A stretch of DNA of 64,000 nt from the NCBI RefSeq assembly GCF_009389715.1, contig NW_024067841.1, positions 423,620-487,619 of the forward strand, given 5' to 3'. The notes beneath the pieces are model-generated. The model ran no database searches. It saw only the letters and a program-made list of their open reading frames with translations, and had not been told where the DNA came from. Shown one piece after another: positions 49,380-60,229 of this stretch. The stretch is from Phoenix dactylifera (taxonomy: Eukaryota; Streptophyta; Magnoliopsida; Arecales; Arecaceae). The position numbers were made by a program, and so were the translations under genes. How positions within the stretch are numbered: position 1 is the first letter of the stretch; every line of letters starts with the position of its first letter.

Positions 49380-49579
49380 CTGAGCGTGTTTGCCTTCTAT
49401 TGGTTTTTCGTCCATACCTTCAAGATTATGGTAATCTTTCTACTACGAGGACCCATCAGAACTTATTAATCAAATTTGAGTCACATTATTAAAAATTATT
49501 AAAATATCAAAAGAAGAAAAATAACAATAAAAAAAATAATTTTATTTCTTTGTTTCGTCACATTTGAATTTTATATCTA

Positions 49580-49800
49580 TATAAAAAAATAATATAAATT
49601 GATATAGGATTGTGCTAATAAAAAATAATATTTATTGATATAAATTATTATGTGATTCTTAAAATCACTTAAACAAAATTATGCCGATAAAAAATATAAT
49701 GCTGATTGATACAGGATCATGCTGACAAAGAAAAATAATACTGACGATATCAGATCACGCTAACTAAAAAAAATAATATAAAATGATAAAGATTGTTTTG
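49580..49800. repeat. Degenerate AT-rich minisatellite
   Basis: Four to five loose copies of a unit like GCTAATAAAAAATAATATTGATTGATA plus an AGGATCATGCTGAC-like part, about 45-60 bp each. Copies differ much, so exact units could not be set by eye. Confidence 0.5.
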
Positions 49801-49936
49801 TAATTTCTAAAATTATACTAACAAAAATAAAAAAATTAAAAAAAAAACTTTGGCATGCCAACTCACAATAATCCTAACTTGGTTGGGATAGAAAACAATT
49901 TTATAGATCGATGAGAAAGTGCTACGATGCATGACA

Positions 49937-49939
<3 letters not shown>

Positions 49940-49979
<40 letters not shown>

Positions 49980-50033
49980 TTCAACTTACAAGGAGAGAGA
50001 GAGAGAGAGAGAGAGGAATTCAACTTACAAGGA
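49940..50033. repeat. Duplicated (GA)n plus 20-bp unit
   Basis: (GA)n of about 18 units is followed by GGAATTCAACTTACAAGG, then (GA)n of about 11 units followed by the same sequence. This is a tandem duplication of microsatellite plus flank. Confidence 0.85.
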
Positions 50034-50495
50034 ACTAACGACCCACTGAGAATTGCATCAAATCATTTCTACCATGGTGCACAGTAAATGAGCAATAACA
50101 TAGCTGATGCAACATAACATTGCTATACTGAACGACCTTGTCAAAACGGTGCAACAAAGTAGTCTCTTGTGTATCAGACTGAAGGTGAAATAGATCAGGT
50201 GCCTCAGTCATTGTATGTATATGTTGGTGATCCATATTTGTGATGGTGCAAGAGATTTGATAAAGGGATTGGATGAGAATTGCGATCTTTCATAGGTAGT
50301 GAATTGTGATTATTGAGCTTTTTCTACTTTCCCTATACTTTCTAACCGTATAAATATAAATAAGCTTCCCTGGTTTTTTGATTCAATTTATCTGCAGAGA
50401 AAGGTAAATCATAGAATATTTCTTTTTCCATATTGTCTTAGTTATGACCCATTTCTCTGTCTCGACATCTGGGACTCAACTTTCTGGATAACTTT

Positions 50496-50705
50496 TGTTA
50501 GGGGTGTAAAGGGAGGCTACTAATCTTTAGTCCCACATCGATTAAATAGTAAAAAAGATTGTGCCTTAAATTGAGGGGCAACACTTCTTCCTCCTAGAGG
50601 CATCTTTTGAAGGACAAAAGCCGTAAGAAGAAAACACCGTCCTAAAAAAGTGGGTGCTCTTTTTCAAAGCGAACAATACCTCTAAAAGGGACGCAACTCA
50701 CTTTT
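50496..50705 (+). repeat. Possible LTR or TRIM-like fragment
   Basis: TGTTAGGGGTG followed by TTAGTCCCACATCGATTAAA, then GGCATCTTTTGAAGGACAAA and CAAAGCGAACAATACCTC. These blocks look to me like those of plant repeats that begin with AGTCCCACATCG, but no second copy lies nearby to define ends. Confidence 0.3.
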
Positions 50706-50709
50706 TCTG

Positions 50710-52087
50710 CTCGAACAACCTTCATGTCTCAAATCATTATACTTTATCTTACCATTGTACACTTCTCACCTTGTTTAAGATTGCCTTCTAGAACTAAAAT
50801 TTCTCAGTTCCTACGAGCTTATGGTAGTTGCATGTTGTTGTAGGGGAGGATTGCTTTAGATTTTGATCTCATTCTTGCAAAAGCCTCCAAAAGCCTCCTG
50901 AGTCCTGACCAACTTTCCCCTCTTTCAATATTTTTATCGTTATCTTTTGCTCACATGCGCATGCAAGTTGTTGCACAGAATATGGTGCTTTTTCCTCCAA
51001 AGAAAGTCCTCTGGTACCTGTGAGCTAAGAAGAACCCTAAGAGGAATCCTGAACCCATTTATTCTCCTTGGAAGGCAGTGCCAGATTTAAAGCATTTCCT
51101 AACCAGTGTTTATTCATGGAGACCCGATCCAGAGGCAACAACCTTGGCAATGCCCAGACATGATATCACGTAATCAGGCTTTTTAGCTGGCAGGAGATAT
51201 ACAATCATCAAGCTGCTTTTGGAATCACTTATTGTTGGCAATGGTAATGAAACAATGGCTTCAGGTCAGCAATGGCCATATTTAGTATGACTACTACCTA
51301 ATAAAATCCAAGTTCTTCGATGGAATGGGACAAACAATGATGGTCTTGGCTTATGAGACAAGAATAGCAGAAGAATAATTCGAACCAGTTAAGTAGTCTA
51401 ACAGGGAATGAGATTATGCGATTTGCAATCACTCCAGAATTACCCAACTAAGAAGAAAACTGAAAAATCTCTATAACATGTGGAAATATAAAGGTTTCAA
51501 AATTACTATGATGTAAGTAAAAGAGAGAAGCAATTGAACATGATAAACCAATCTGCTTTTAGGCTAACACATGCAAAAGCAAGAATGAACAAAGCAACAC
51601 CAACTACAGCAACAATACCAGCTGCTATCAATAGTTAAATAAGATAACAACTTATCAAATCTCATCAGATGTAAATATTCCACCTTCACAACAATTTGGC
51701 AATAATCATAATATCCCAACTTACTAATGATGATTCTATTATTACGGAAATCTCAAGAATCATTCAACAAGATTCAGCATTTCAAATTCCATATTTCTTA
51801 GAACATGGCGTATGTTTTCTGCACGTATTAAGGTTATCCTTTGTTTTAACAGTGCTACTTCTCTATTGGGTCCCAAATCGAGTAACTCAAAGTCAATTAT
51901 AAATCGTGACTGACTCAAACATCAGAAATTCACAAATTGGTGAAAACTGGAATGCACCTGTTTCAATGTGAAGATAAATATTTATATATCGAGGAAACCT
52001 TGGTGTGCAAACAAATTATGAAACATATCTCGTGTGAAAAGAACATTTTTGATTCATGAAAAGACAAGACATACAGTGAACACTTAA
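50710..52087. other. 3' flank of UFD1 and intergenic DNA
   Basis: No gene recognised. The part near 52087 should include the UFD1 3' UTR. Confidence 0.4.
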
Positions 52088-52819
52088 TTAACCCTTCAAT
52101 GAGTAACTCCTCCCAGTAAATGCCTGGAACTTGAGCTCTTCTTCCTTGAGAGTTTCTGCTTTTGTTTCTTTTGTAGCCACCTGCAACACAAATCAGCACA
52201 AGTTAATTTATGGTGGAGATTCCATTTAGGAATTCTAATTGTTGTATAAAAAACTCGAGAAAAACTTATTGGTTGTAGCCATAAGTTGTTTTTGATATTT
52301 CTCTCAGTTCCCTCTTCCTTTTTTTTAGCTTAACATAACAGGTGAATATTGTGTGATGACAAAGTCTAAATACGCTGCAATCGTTAAATAATAAATTATC
52401 AATATCTGGTTTCTTGCAATCCAGCGATTAATTACAATGAGCACATGAGGCAAGCAACCAAAGAAGCCATGCTTATTTATGCACTTTTCTCCTCTTAAAT
52501 TTTCCTTCTTGCAAAAATTTAAAAAGCATATTTGATGATCAAGCGCTACCAATCTAAAACTGAATAGCTAATTCCCTGGGAAAAAATTCATTCAACTGAG
52601 CTTAAAAAATGAAGCTGCAGAAAAGAACTCGGTGCTATAGATTATTTCCACCAGGAAAATGGGCTACCACTGATGCTACTACGCATATTAGCTTCAACCT
52701 GCATACTAGCTTTTAAAATAGCAGCCTGTATGAGTTGGCCAAGAAGAGAGATCTTCTGGAAGAGAAACTGGTCAAATTCCTTTCACTTCCCCAAACAATC
52801 AATTTACACGCAGCGAAGC

Positions 52820-52864
<45 letters not shown>

Positions 52865-55800
52865 GGATGTTAGATTAGCTGAAGACACCTGTGCTTCTTC
52901 TGGAGCATGGTTTGCATTTGAACCAAAGACAAGCTTTCCCACAGGTTGACGTGCAGAACTACTACTTTGTGGTGTAGGTGTTGTTGAGTGCCGATTCGCA
53001 TCTTTTGGTGCTTCCATCTGATCATTCACTACAGAAGAAGAGATTGTTGGCTCTTGATGCATTGAAGGCTTTCCATCCAACCGCCTCCCAATGCCAGTAA
53101 AGGGGCTGAACTTTGGTTCAGCATCAGCTTCAGCCTCTTGAACTGTAACTTTGAAGAGAGTACATAAATCATAATAAATTTTGATAGAACACAAGTTATC
53201 TCCTCTTTCGCTAAATCATCAGATGCCTTGAAACATAGACATCCAATTAATTAGGTACACAGAACTGGAACAAAAATTTCCTATCTCCGACATACATGAT
53301 AGGTGGACCATGAAGAACACTTCATGCAAGATCGGGAATCCAAAAAATAGTGCCTCAGTATAGACAAACATTAGAGCTGCATAAAGATACATACATACAA
53401 AAAGCAAGATTTCTGATCTGTCAGAACTCAGAAGTTACAAAGTAGGCTGTTCACATATGTACAGTGAATTAACTAATCCAGCAACACAAATGAATTATTT
53501 TCTCAACTGTAGCATGACAAGCAAGCACTAAAAACAGCAAACCCTTTAGCCACATATAACTTTATTGACTTCCACCAATCGCATACTTGGTATCAGCAGA
53601 CAAACTCCAGTCAGGCTTACACCCATATTTAAGTTGTTATAAGATAAATAGGTATTTAAGTGACCTTCAGATAAACACAGGTTGGAAAATGTTCTCTATA
53701 CGATAATTATTACTGCAGTACCCCACCATATGCAATTAAAATGAAGGCACAGGCTAAAAGAAACTATTTGTGTGCATGCACGGAAAAAGTTGTCCATGCT
53801 TCATAGTAGCTTATGTCTCCAGATAAGCCACTCAGAATCCTAGAAGTCCCAACAAGCAGTCCAATGGATCAATAACTTTCACCAAAAAACCTAATCAAGA
53901 AACTAAACCTAACAATCATCTGCCTGTATTTGAAGGGAGGACCTGATAAAAATAAATATCCATATTTGATGATACCATAAAAATAAATTCATATTTGAGC
54001 TCCTCTATAAATTTAGTACTGACTGATATAATTTTTGTTGCAAGCAGGTGACAAGTCTAATCTAGTAATTTTGGTTCCAAGAGTATCCAGCAGAGGCATG
54101 TAGGCAATGAGGAGATTCTGGTAGTTAAATCCAACAATCTGTATACAGGAAATATACAAGCCAGCCTTGCACAATATGTCTGACAATGTTGTGCAACTTG
54201 AGGAGAAACTATAACGTGATGAGCATTTGATGGGGATAACAGCCTACACACACATATATAGAACAGGACATGGCACCTCATGCACAGAACTTTCTGCCAT
54301 CAACAAAAACAACTAAAAGCAAATTTGCCCCAATATATTTTAGCTCTTCACTCAAGATATTTGGCCTTTGGAAGCATGATATAACACACTATCTTCTGAC
54401 TGAAAACAGCACAAAGAAGATCCATACAGGCAAAGCATATTCAAATACATTTACAGAAATATTAAGGCAGGTAATGGATGATGGAACTACCAGATCTTAG
54501 ATACATTTCTAATAAGAAAATGGTCCTATATTTTGCATGGATAAGCCACATTTATTTTCAGCAAAACATAAATTTGAAAACCAAAAGGATAATGAAAGGA
54601 AATCAAAGAAATAAAAGTAGTAGCAATAAGAAGGGTAATCCAGAATGGGAACCTTGAACTGGTGCTTGGCTGGGAGGAATTAAAGGTTGTTGCGGTTGTT
54701 CAGGTTCTTTATAATCAAGGGGAGGTGCAAAGTCCACCTCACAGTCTGTCTCAATGATACTAATTGCAGAAGCAGGTTTTGTTTCCACAATATCTATGTA
54801 GTACTTTTTATTGTTGTAAGCTACCATGATACTATCACCTGTAGTCAAACAGGAGAAGCTCCTTAAAGTTGTCTCCAAGCTGCAGTAAAAGAAAAAAGGT
54901 TAATACCTGGCCATGCTAATGCAGCTAATCAGTTACTAGAAAAATAACATTCAATTTTATATACAAAAGCATCAATAACAAATATGATACAGGAGCCAGC
55001 AGATATGCTAGCAAAGGTACATAAGGAAATTACTAACATGGCCTTGGGTTTGAGATATCTAGAAAGTCTTTCGTGTGTGGCTGCAGTTTCACATATGTAC
55101 CCTTAGGGAGGGTGGCATTTTTGACATGCACAGTATCTCCCTCTTGTAAAAGAAGATTTTGCATCATCTAAGGACAAAAGGAAGAAAAATTAAAAGAAAC
55201 AGAAGGTTCCTTTTTAGCTCCATTTGTAGATACATTAGATTAAACAAACGAAATTAAGAGTTCTCTTAATGATGCCTACCCAGTATGGCATGTAGATCAT
55301 GCCTCTTCTGCAATAAACTCTAGAACTCCACAATGTGAAACCCGTTCCGTTGCAGCATTGTGAAGTTCAAACAACATTGGATAATCGATGTGCAAGGATG
55401 CTGCAAAGAATCAAAAAAAAAAAATATCAGAAAGATACAAACAGCCAAATAAATGAATGCTTATTTTATAAGCATAGACAGTAACATTAAGATTGAAATA
55501 TAAGGGAAAAAGAGGGAAAGGGCTCAATTTACCAAGTCGATCAAGAGCAGAGGGAGGCATTATAACTGAAATAACAGAAAAGATGTTACGACATCAGCAG
55601 TTGTTATCTAAAATACAAAATTTGATCTGATACAGGTTAATGAAGGATTTGGAGAATACATACTTTTATCACCACTCTCCAGATGGGGCTGCAGAGAAAG
55701 ACATTAGAATTATTACAAGGATAAACATGAAATACAAAAGTCCAATTTTAGAATCATGGTGAAAAGCAGCCCTCTTTATTGAAGTTCACTGAACCAGATA

Positions 55801-58519
55801 AGACATTTTTGTTTTTTTCTTATTGTGAGGCTTCGAAAAGTAGACAGAAAAATGAAATGAAATATTCTGCCATGCTGAAATTAAAAATATCAAGAAAGAA
55901 AGCTAATCTATACCAGTCAGTTACCTAAAACCTGCACATCACTAGCATGGCAATTCGGTGGACTTAGTTGGGTTTAGATCATGTCAAATATGCTGTCAAA
56001 AAATGTTTAACCCAGACTCAAGTTGGATTTGACCATATTTGAGAATTGCAAGCCCATACCCAAAACAGTTGGCTTTGCATCAGATTGGGTCAACTGGGCA
56101 GAAAAATAGTAATAATAGTATTAATTAATTAATTAATTAAAACAATACAGAAATAATAAATAATTTCTATTTTATGTAGCTCTTAGCTAGTAGCTAACTT
56201 AAAAAATTCATCCTACATGCCAAATAAAAATCCATTTTATGAAATATCAGTCTAATCTTCATTTTGGGCAGCCTAGGAGATCAAAGAAAATGGCAAATGA
56301 ATCCTCATTTTCCTTCAAGTTGACCAGCCTTGTCAACCTATCTCATCTGGATGCCTGACCAGAACCCTATTCATTATTTTCACCACATCTGATTCAGGAT
56401 GGCCAAAATTTCTTTTTCCCTTTTTTTGTGCAAATATTGTCAAAGTCAAAAAATTGCACGAGAAGCACCACTGTCAACATGTCAATTATGTGATCCTCTC
56501 AAACAAAAAGACTTAAATATGCAATGAAAGTTATCAACAAAAAGACTTGAGTCTGAAAAGAAAAATTATTTGCAAATTCTTCTAGTTTCATGTTTAGCTT
56601 CATCCTACTAAATGACAACCATCAAAACGTCACGGGGTCAAATGCCAGGTAGAAATTCAGCAACTTTTTAAAAATTCTTGAAGATTAATTAAACTTCTGA
56701 AGAGATGAATAATGTGCTACTTTGTGATGTAATTATGTAGATGGAACTATATTATGGTTCAAATCGTATTGAGAAAAGGCACATACTACTCAACTGCTAT
56801 CCAGGGATATCTTGTCTTCTGGACCAACCGTGGTAGCCCTAACTATAAAGACACCAGGTAAATAGCAACCAGTGTGCCTGCCTCCTTTTCTCTTGGTTCT
56901 CTTATTCCAGATTCATTTTCTTCTCTTTTGTCGTTCTTCTTAAATATAATCCCTTCAGCACTCATGATGCTTATTGGCTATGCCTTTAAAGGCCGCTGTT
57001 ACTGCTCAAATCTGCAGCTGTGTGTACAGGTGATTGTTTACTTCCATAAACACAGATCTGAGTAGAAATTGAGGAAATATGAAGGGCTCTCAGGGGGTTA
57101 TCAGGTCATTGAGATTAGATGTGGTGCTTCATTACTCTTGATATCAATGGCGGATCCTTGGTGTTGTCATCATCTCTGTGCAAGAGAACTTCATTCCTCC
57201 TTCAATTCCTTAAAGAGAAAGTGCCACCTTCAATAAGCCAACCTCTACTCCAAATAGATATTAAGTAATCTGTGCAGCAATCTAAATGGTTCGCGGCATC
57301 TGCTTTGTTCTTAGCAAATTTACAATGTTGAAATTTCTCCATGCATACACAGTTGTTAACAGAGAAGATCTGTTTCTACGTTGCTTTTTGAACATGATTA
57401 CAGCAATGTCAAGCAATGACAATATGACAAGTATCAGTTAGATAAAGGGTCTCTACTGCAGATTTTGTGTTTATACAGATTGATCTTGAGTGATTGGCTG
57501 CACTTGCTGGTTTTTCTGAGTATTATAGATGACTTTGCATCCATGTTAGTTATTTAGTTTTGCATTTTACATGTCCCATGTACCAGAATTATTAGTTAAT
57601 CCATTTGAAATGAATATCACTTCCAACAAGTTGAATGGTGAATTCCATACAAGTATTTTAATATTTTCTAAGCCAAAACAAAGAAAGATGATTTCATATC
57701 CATGAGTTGGTTTCTGTGTTTTACACATCTCAGGGACCAGAATTATCAGCTGATCCACATATGATGAGCATCACTTCCATCAAGTTGAATGCAAAACACC
57801 ATCCCCAATGTGCCACGAGCATACAAGAATTTCTAAGCCAAAAGAGGAAAATATAATTGATCAGCTCCACTCCTAATAAGATGGTGCCAAGTACGAAGAG
57901 TAGGGCGTTAGGATTCCCAAATCATGGCTATAGAACAGCATGGAACCAATATTAGTTCCAATGTCATGTTTGTATAACCTCAAAGCTTAATCGGGATGGA
58001 GTGCAGAAAATATATACATTGAAAAAGAACATGATATTGTACCAAAAAAGAACATGATGACAATATCTGATTTCCTCTACCATTTCACAATCAAGGAGAC
58101 AAGTCTGTGACATAATACCATAGGATACTGGTGGAAATGGTACATCTGCTGAAATTCTCATGTGCCATGACAACCAGAAAAACAATTATTTGATAAAAAA
58201 CTATATATGGTTGGCAACTACGTCTACTGTCATTCATGCCCCCTAATAGTAACTCCATTATGAAACTTGAGTCTTGCAAGCCAGAGCATATTTGGCAAGT
58301 GTTAGAAAATAGTCAACCATACAATCAATCAATCTTTGGACATCAAGGAAAAGGCTGTGAAAATCATAAACAGCATTCAACATATAGAAAACTTAAAATT
58401 CAGTAAAACCAGTGAGTTACAGCAAGAAAAGAATACCAAACCTTATCAATAAAAGATGCAGAATAGCAACGGTATGTCTGCTCAAAAGAACTTCCATGAT
58501 AACCAAAACCGTCAAAGAA
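52088..58519 (-). CDS. UFD1: UFD1, ubiquitin fusion degradation protein 1; 8 exons found, two frameshifts
   Basis: UFD1 pairs with NPL4 and the CDC48/p97 ATPase to draw ubiquitinated proteins from membranes and chromatin to the proteasome. Exons (minus): 58442-58519, 55664-55688, 55533-55565, 55280-55400, 55038-55167, 54653-54879, 52889-53142, 52088-52180. The protein begins [26 protein letters not shown], includes [23 protein letters not shown] and [15 protein letters not shown], and has SHP-like p97 sites FTGIGRRL and FTGRSYSL near the end. Length would be about 321 aa, as usual. The first exon found starts with the codon after Met, so a tiny start exon lies upstream and was not located. 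Exon 55280-55400 lacks one G near 55302 and exon 55038-55167 lacks one A near 55044. Each shifts the frame, yet every splice site and the remaining codons look sound. Assembly error or a fresh null allele are the choices. Confidence 0.9.
52822..52861. repeat. (AG)n microsatellite in the last UFD1 intron
   Basis: About 19 AG units, within 30 bp of the donor of the intron 52181-52888, so on the gene strand a (CT)n run follows the donor closely. Confidence 0.95.
55960..56100. repeat. GGGTT/AACCC word-repeat island
   Basis: TTGGGTTTAG, TTTAACCCAGACTCAAGTTGG, CCCATACCC and TTGGGTCAACTGGG recur in both orientations, inside the first long UFD1 intron (55689-58441). Confidence 0.35.
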
Positions 58520-58689
58520 CTGCAAGCAGTTGATAGTAAAAAAGTCAAGAGGCTGAAAATAATTGCTTAATGCGTGTACTCAAAGTTGTACATATGAAAA
58601 GGAAGTAAATGCTGTAATCAAGGTTTGAGTACTGGTGCCACACCCATACTAGCATCCGATGGTAATGGGCATACAGAGTATCAGTGCAA

Positions 58690-58990
58690 TATGCCTAAGG
58701 TTGAAAATAGATCGGATATAGATCGGAAATTAGTATATCCATAGAAGTACCCATGTTTTTCCCGCGGATATGAATATCGATACGGATAGTAAACGGATCC
58801 CAAATTAGTATCGATATTTGTTCTAAATAGGACAAATATGAATCAAATATTAAGCATATGCCCATTTGTTTTAAATGAAAATAGATACAAGCTGGACAAT
58901 TCTTGTATCGATATCTTTTCTATCAAATACAGATATAAGTTGGATATTATTTCGGATACAATTCAGATTTTGAGCCAAATTCAATAATGA
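58690..58990. repeat. ATCGGATATC word-repeat island
   Basis: ATCGGATATAGATCGG, GGATATGAATATCGATACGG, GTATCGATAT and TTGGATATTATTTCGGATAC recur without a fixed period. It lies upstream of the first UFD1 exon found, perhaps in its 5' intron. Confidence 0.5.
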
Positions 58991-59324
58991 GAACTATCAA
59001 TAGCATAACTATAAAGGATGAGGACAATCCACATCCAAATTGCACGTAGCACATGAGTAACTAGGTAAGGGTCTAATGCATAGATATTAATCTGGAATAT
59101 GGACAGACCTTGCAGGTGTTGGGTCATCAATCATCAGTCCGATCGCTCGGTCAATTATTCGGACTACAAGTAAAATATAAATATATTTTCTATATCAAAG
59201 ACATGATTTAAGTGACACAAATTAATAATCCACACTACCTTTAATTGTAGCCTAAATAGAAAATAGCGATGAATCCTAGAAAACTGTGAGAAATTATATA
59301 ACATATGAATATATAAAAGTTATT

Positions 59325-59625
59325 GACAAGGTTTGCCGTACCGCCCATACCGCCCAGTACGGAGCGTACCGTATCGTATCGAAAGAAAATCGGTACGAAA
59401 CATACATTCAAGTCGGTACAGCCTCATATTGCCCCGTACTGAGGCGTACCGACCCATACTGAGGCGTATCAAGGTGCGTACAGATCCGTACCGAGCGTAC
59501 CGAGATAAAAATTGAGAAAGTGAATAAGAAAGTTATTTCGACATAGAAAGTACCGTACCATACCATATTGTACCGAACCGATAACGTACCAATACGGTAC
59601 CCGGTACCAAGATTACGGACCTTGT
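59325..59625. mobile_element. GTACCG-word element with TIRs and TTATT duplication
   Basis: Starts ACAAGGTTTGCCGTACCG (59326) and ends with the inverted ACCTTGT (59619-59625), bracketed by TTATT at 59320-59324 and 59626-59630. The interior holds more than 15 copies of GTACCG or CGGTAC (and one-base variants) in both orientations, so it can fold in many ways. There is no open frame with known domain. A non-autonomous foldback or MITE-like DNA element is likely, superfamily unknown. Confidence 0.6.
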
Positions 59626-59939
59626 TTATTAATATTGTTTAAATAATTAAACAATAAGTTTTTGAAAACACATAAAGAATAAAATGAAGTATATTCATTT
59701 TTTATTTTCTACTAGAAAATGATTGAATTTTTATGGAAAAAATTAATTATTTAACATCACAACAGACTTAAAAACTCAATTTAAGGATGTGAATAGATTT
59801 AAAATATGTACAACTACCCACCATTTTAAAGCAGGCTGAGTATTAGTATAGTGGTTGATGGGCTCTCGGCTAGGTAGGAGTGCATAGTTTTGATTCCAAC
59901 TTGAGGAATTATTTTGGTGCTTTTTTTGCTTAGTTGAAG

Positions 59940-60220
59940 ATCCAGATCTAGAAAAATCCTTAAAATCCAGATCCAGATCCAGCAAAAATTTTAACTACGT
60001 ATCTAGATCCATATCTGGATTCGATCCAATATAAGAATTTGCATCCAAATGAATATGAATGAGATATGGCATGATTATATTTAACCTGCTTTTCAGCCCT
60101 AAGTATGCTGGTCCAGAACCTAGTGTCAGTATGGGCAGTGTACCATGTAACAATTCCATGCCTGCCCTGTATGGTACGGATGGTACAGAACAGTGCAGTC
60201 TAGTACTTAAAACCTTAATT
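59940..60220. repeat. GGATCT and GGTAC word-repeat islands
   Basis: 59940-60060 repeats CCAGATCCAGATCC and ATCTAGATCC-like words. 60100-60220 repeats GTACC, GGTACGGATGGTACAG and TGGTCC-like words. Both are degenerate and non-coding. Confidence 0.4.
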
Positions 60221-60229
60221 GTGATGTTG

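Noticed and set aside
50529..50541. AGTCCCACATCG fits the upstream element of plant snRNA genes
   Set aside because: No U1, U2, U4, U5, U6 or U3 sequence follows. The same word occurs in the TRIM LTRs, so a repeat is more likely.
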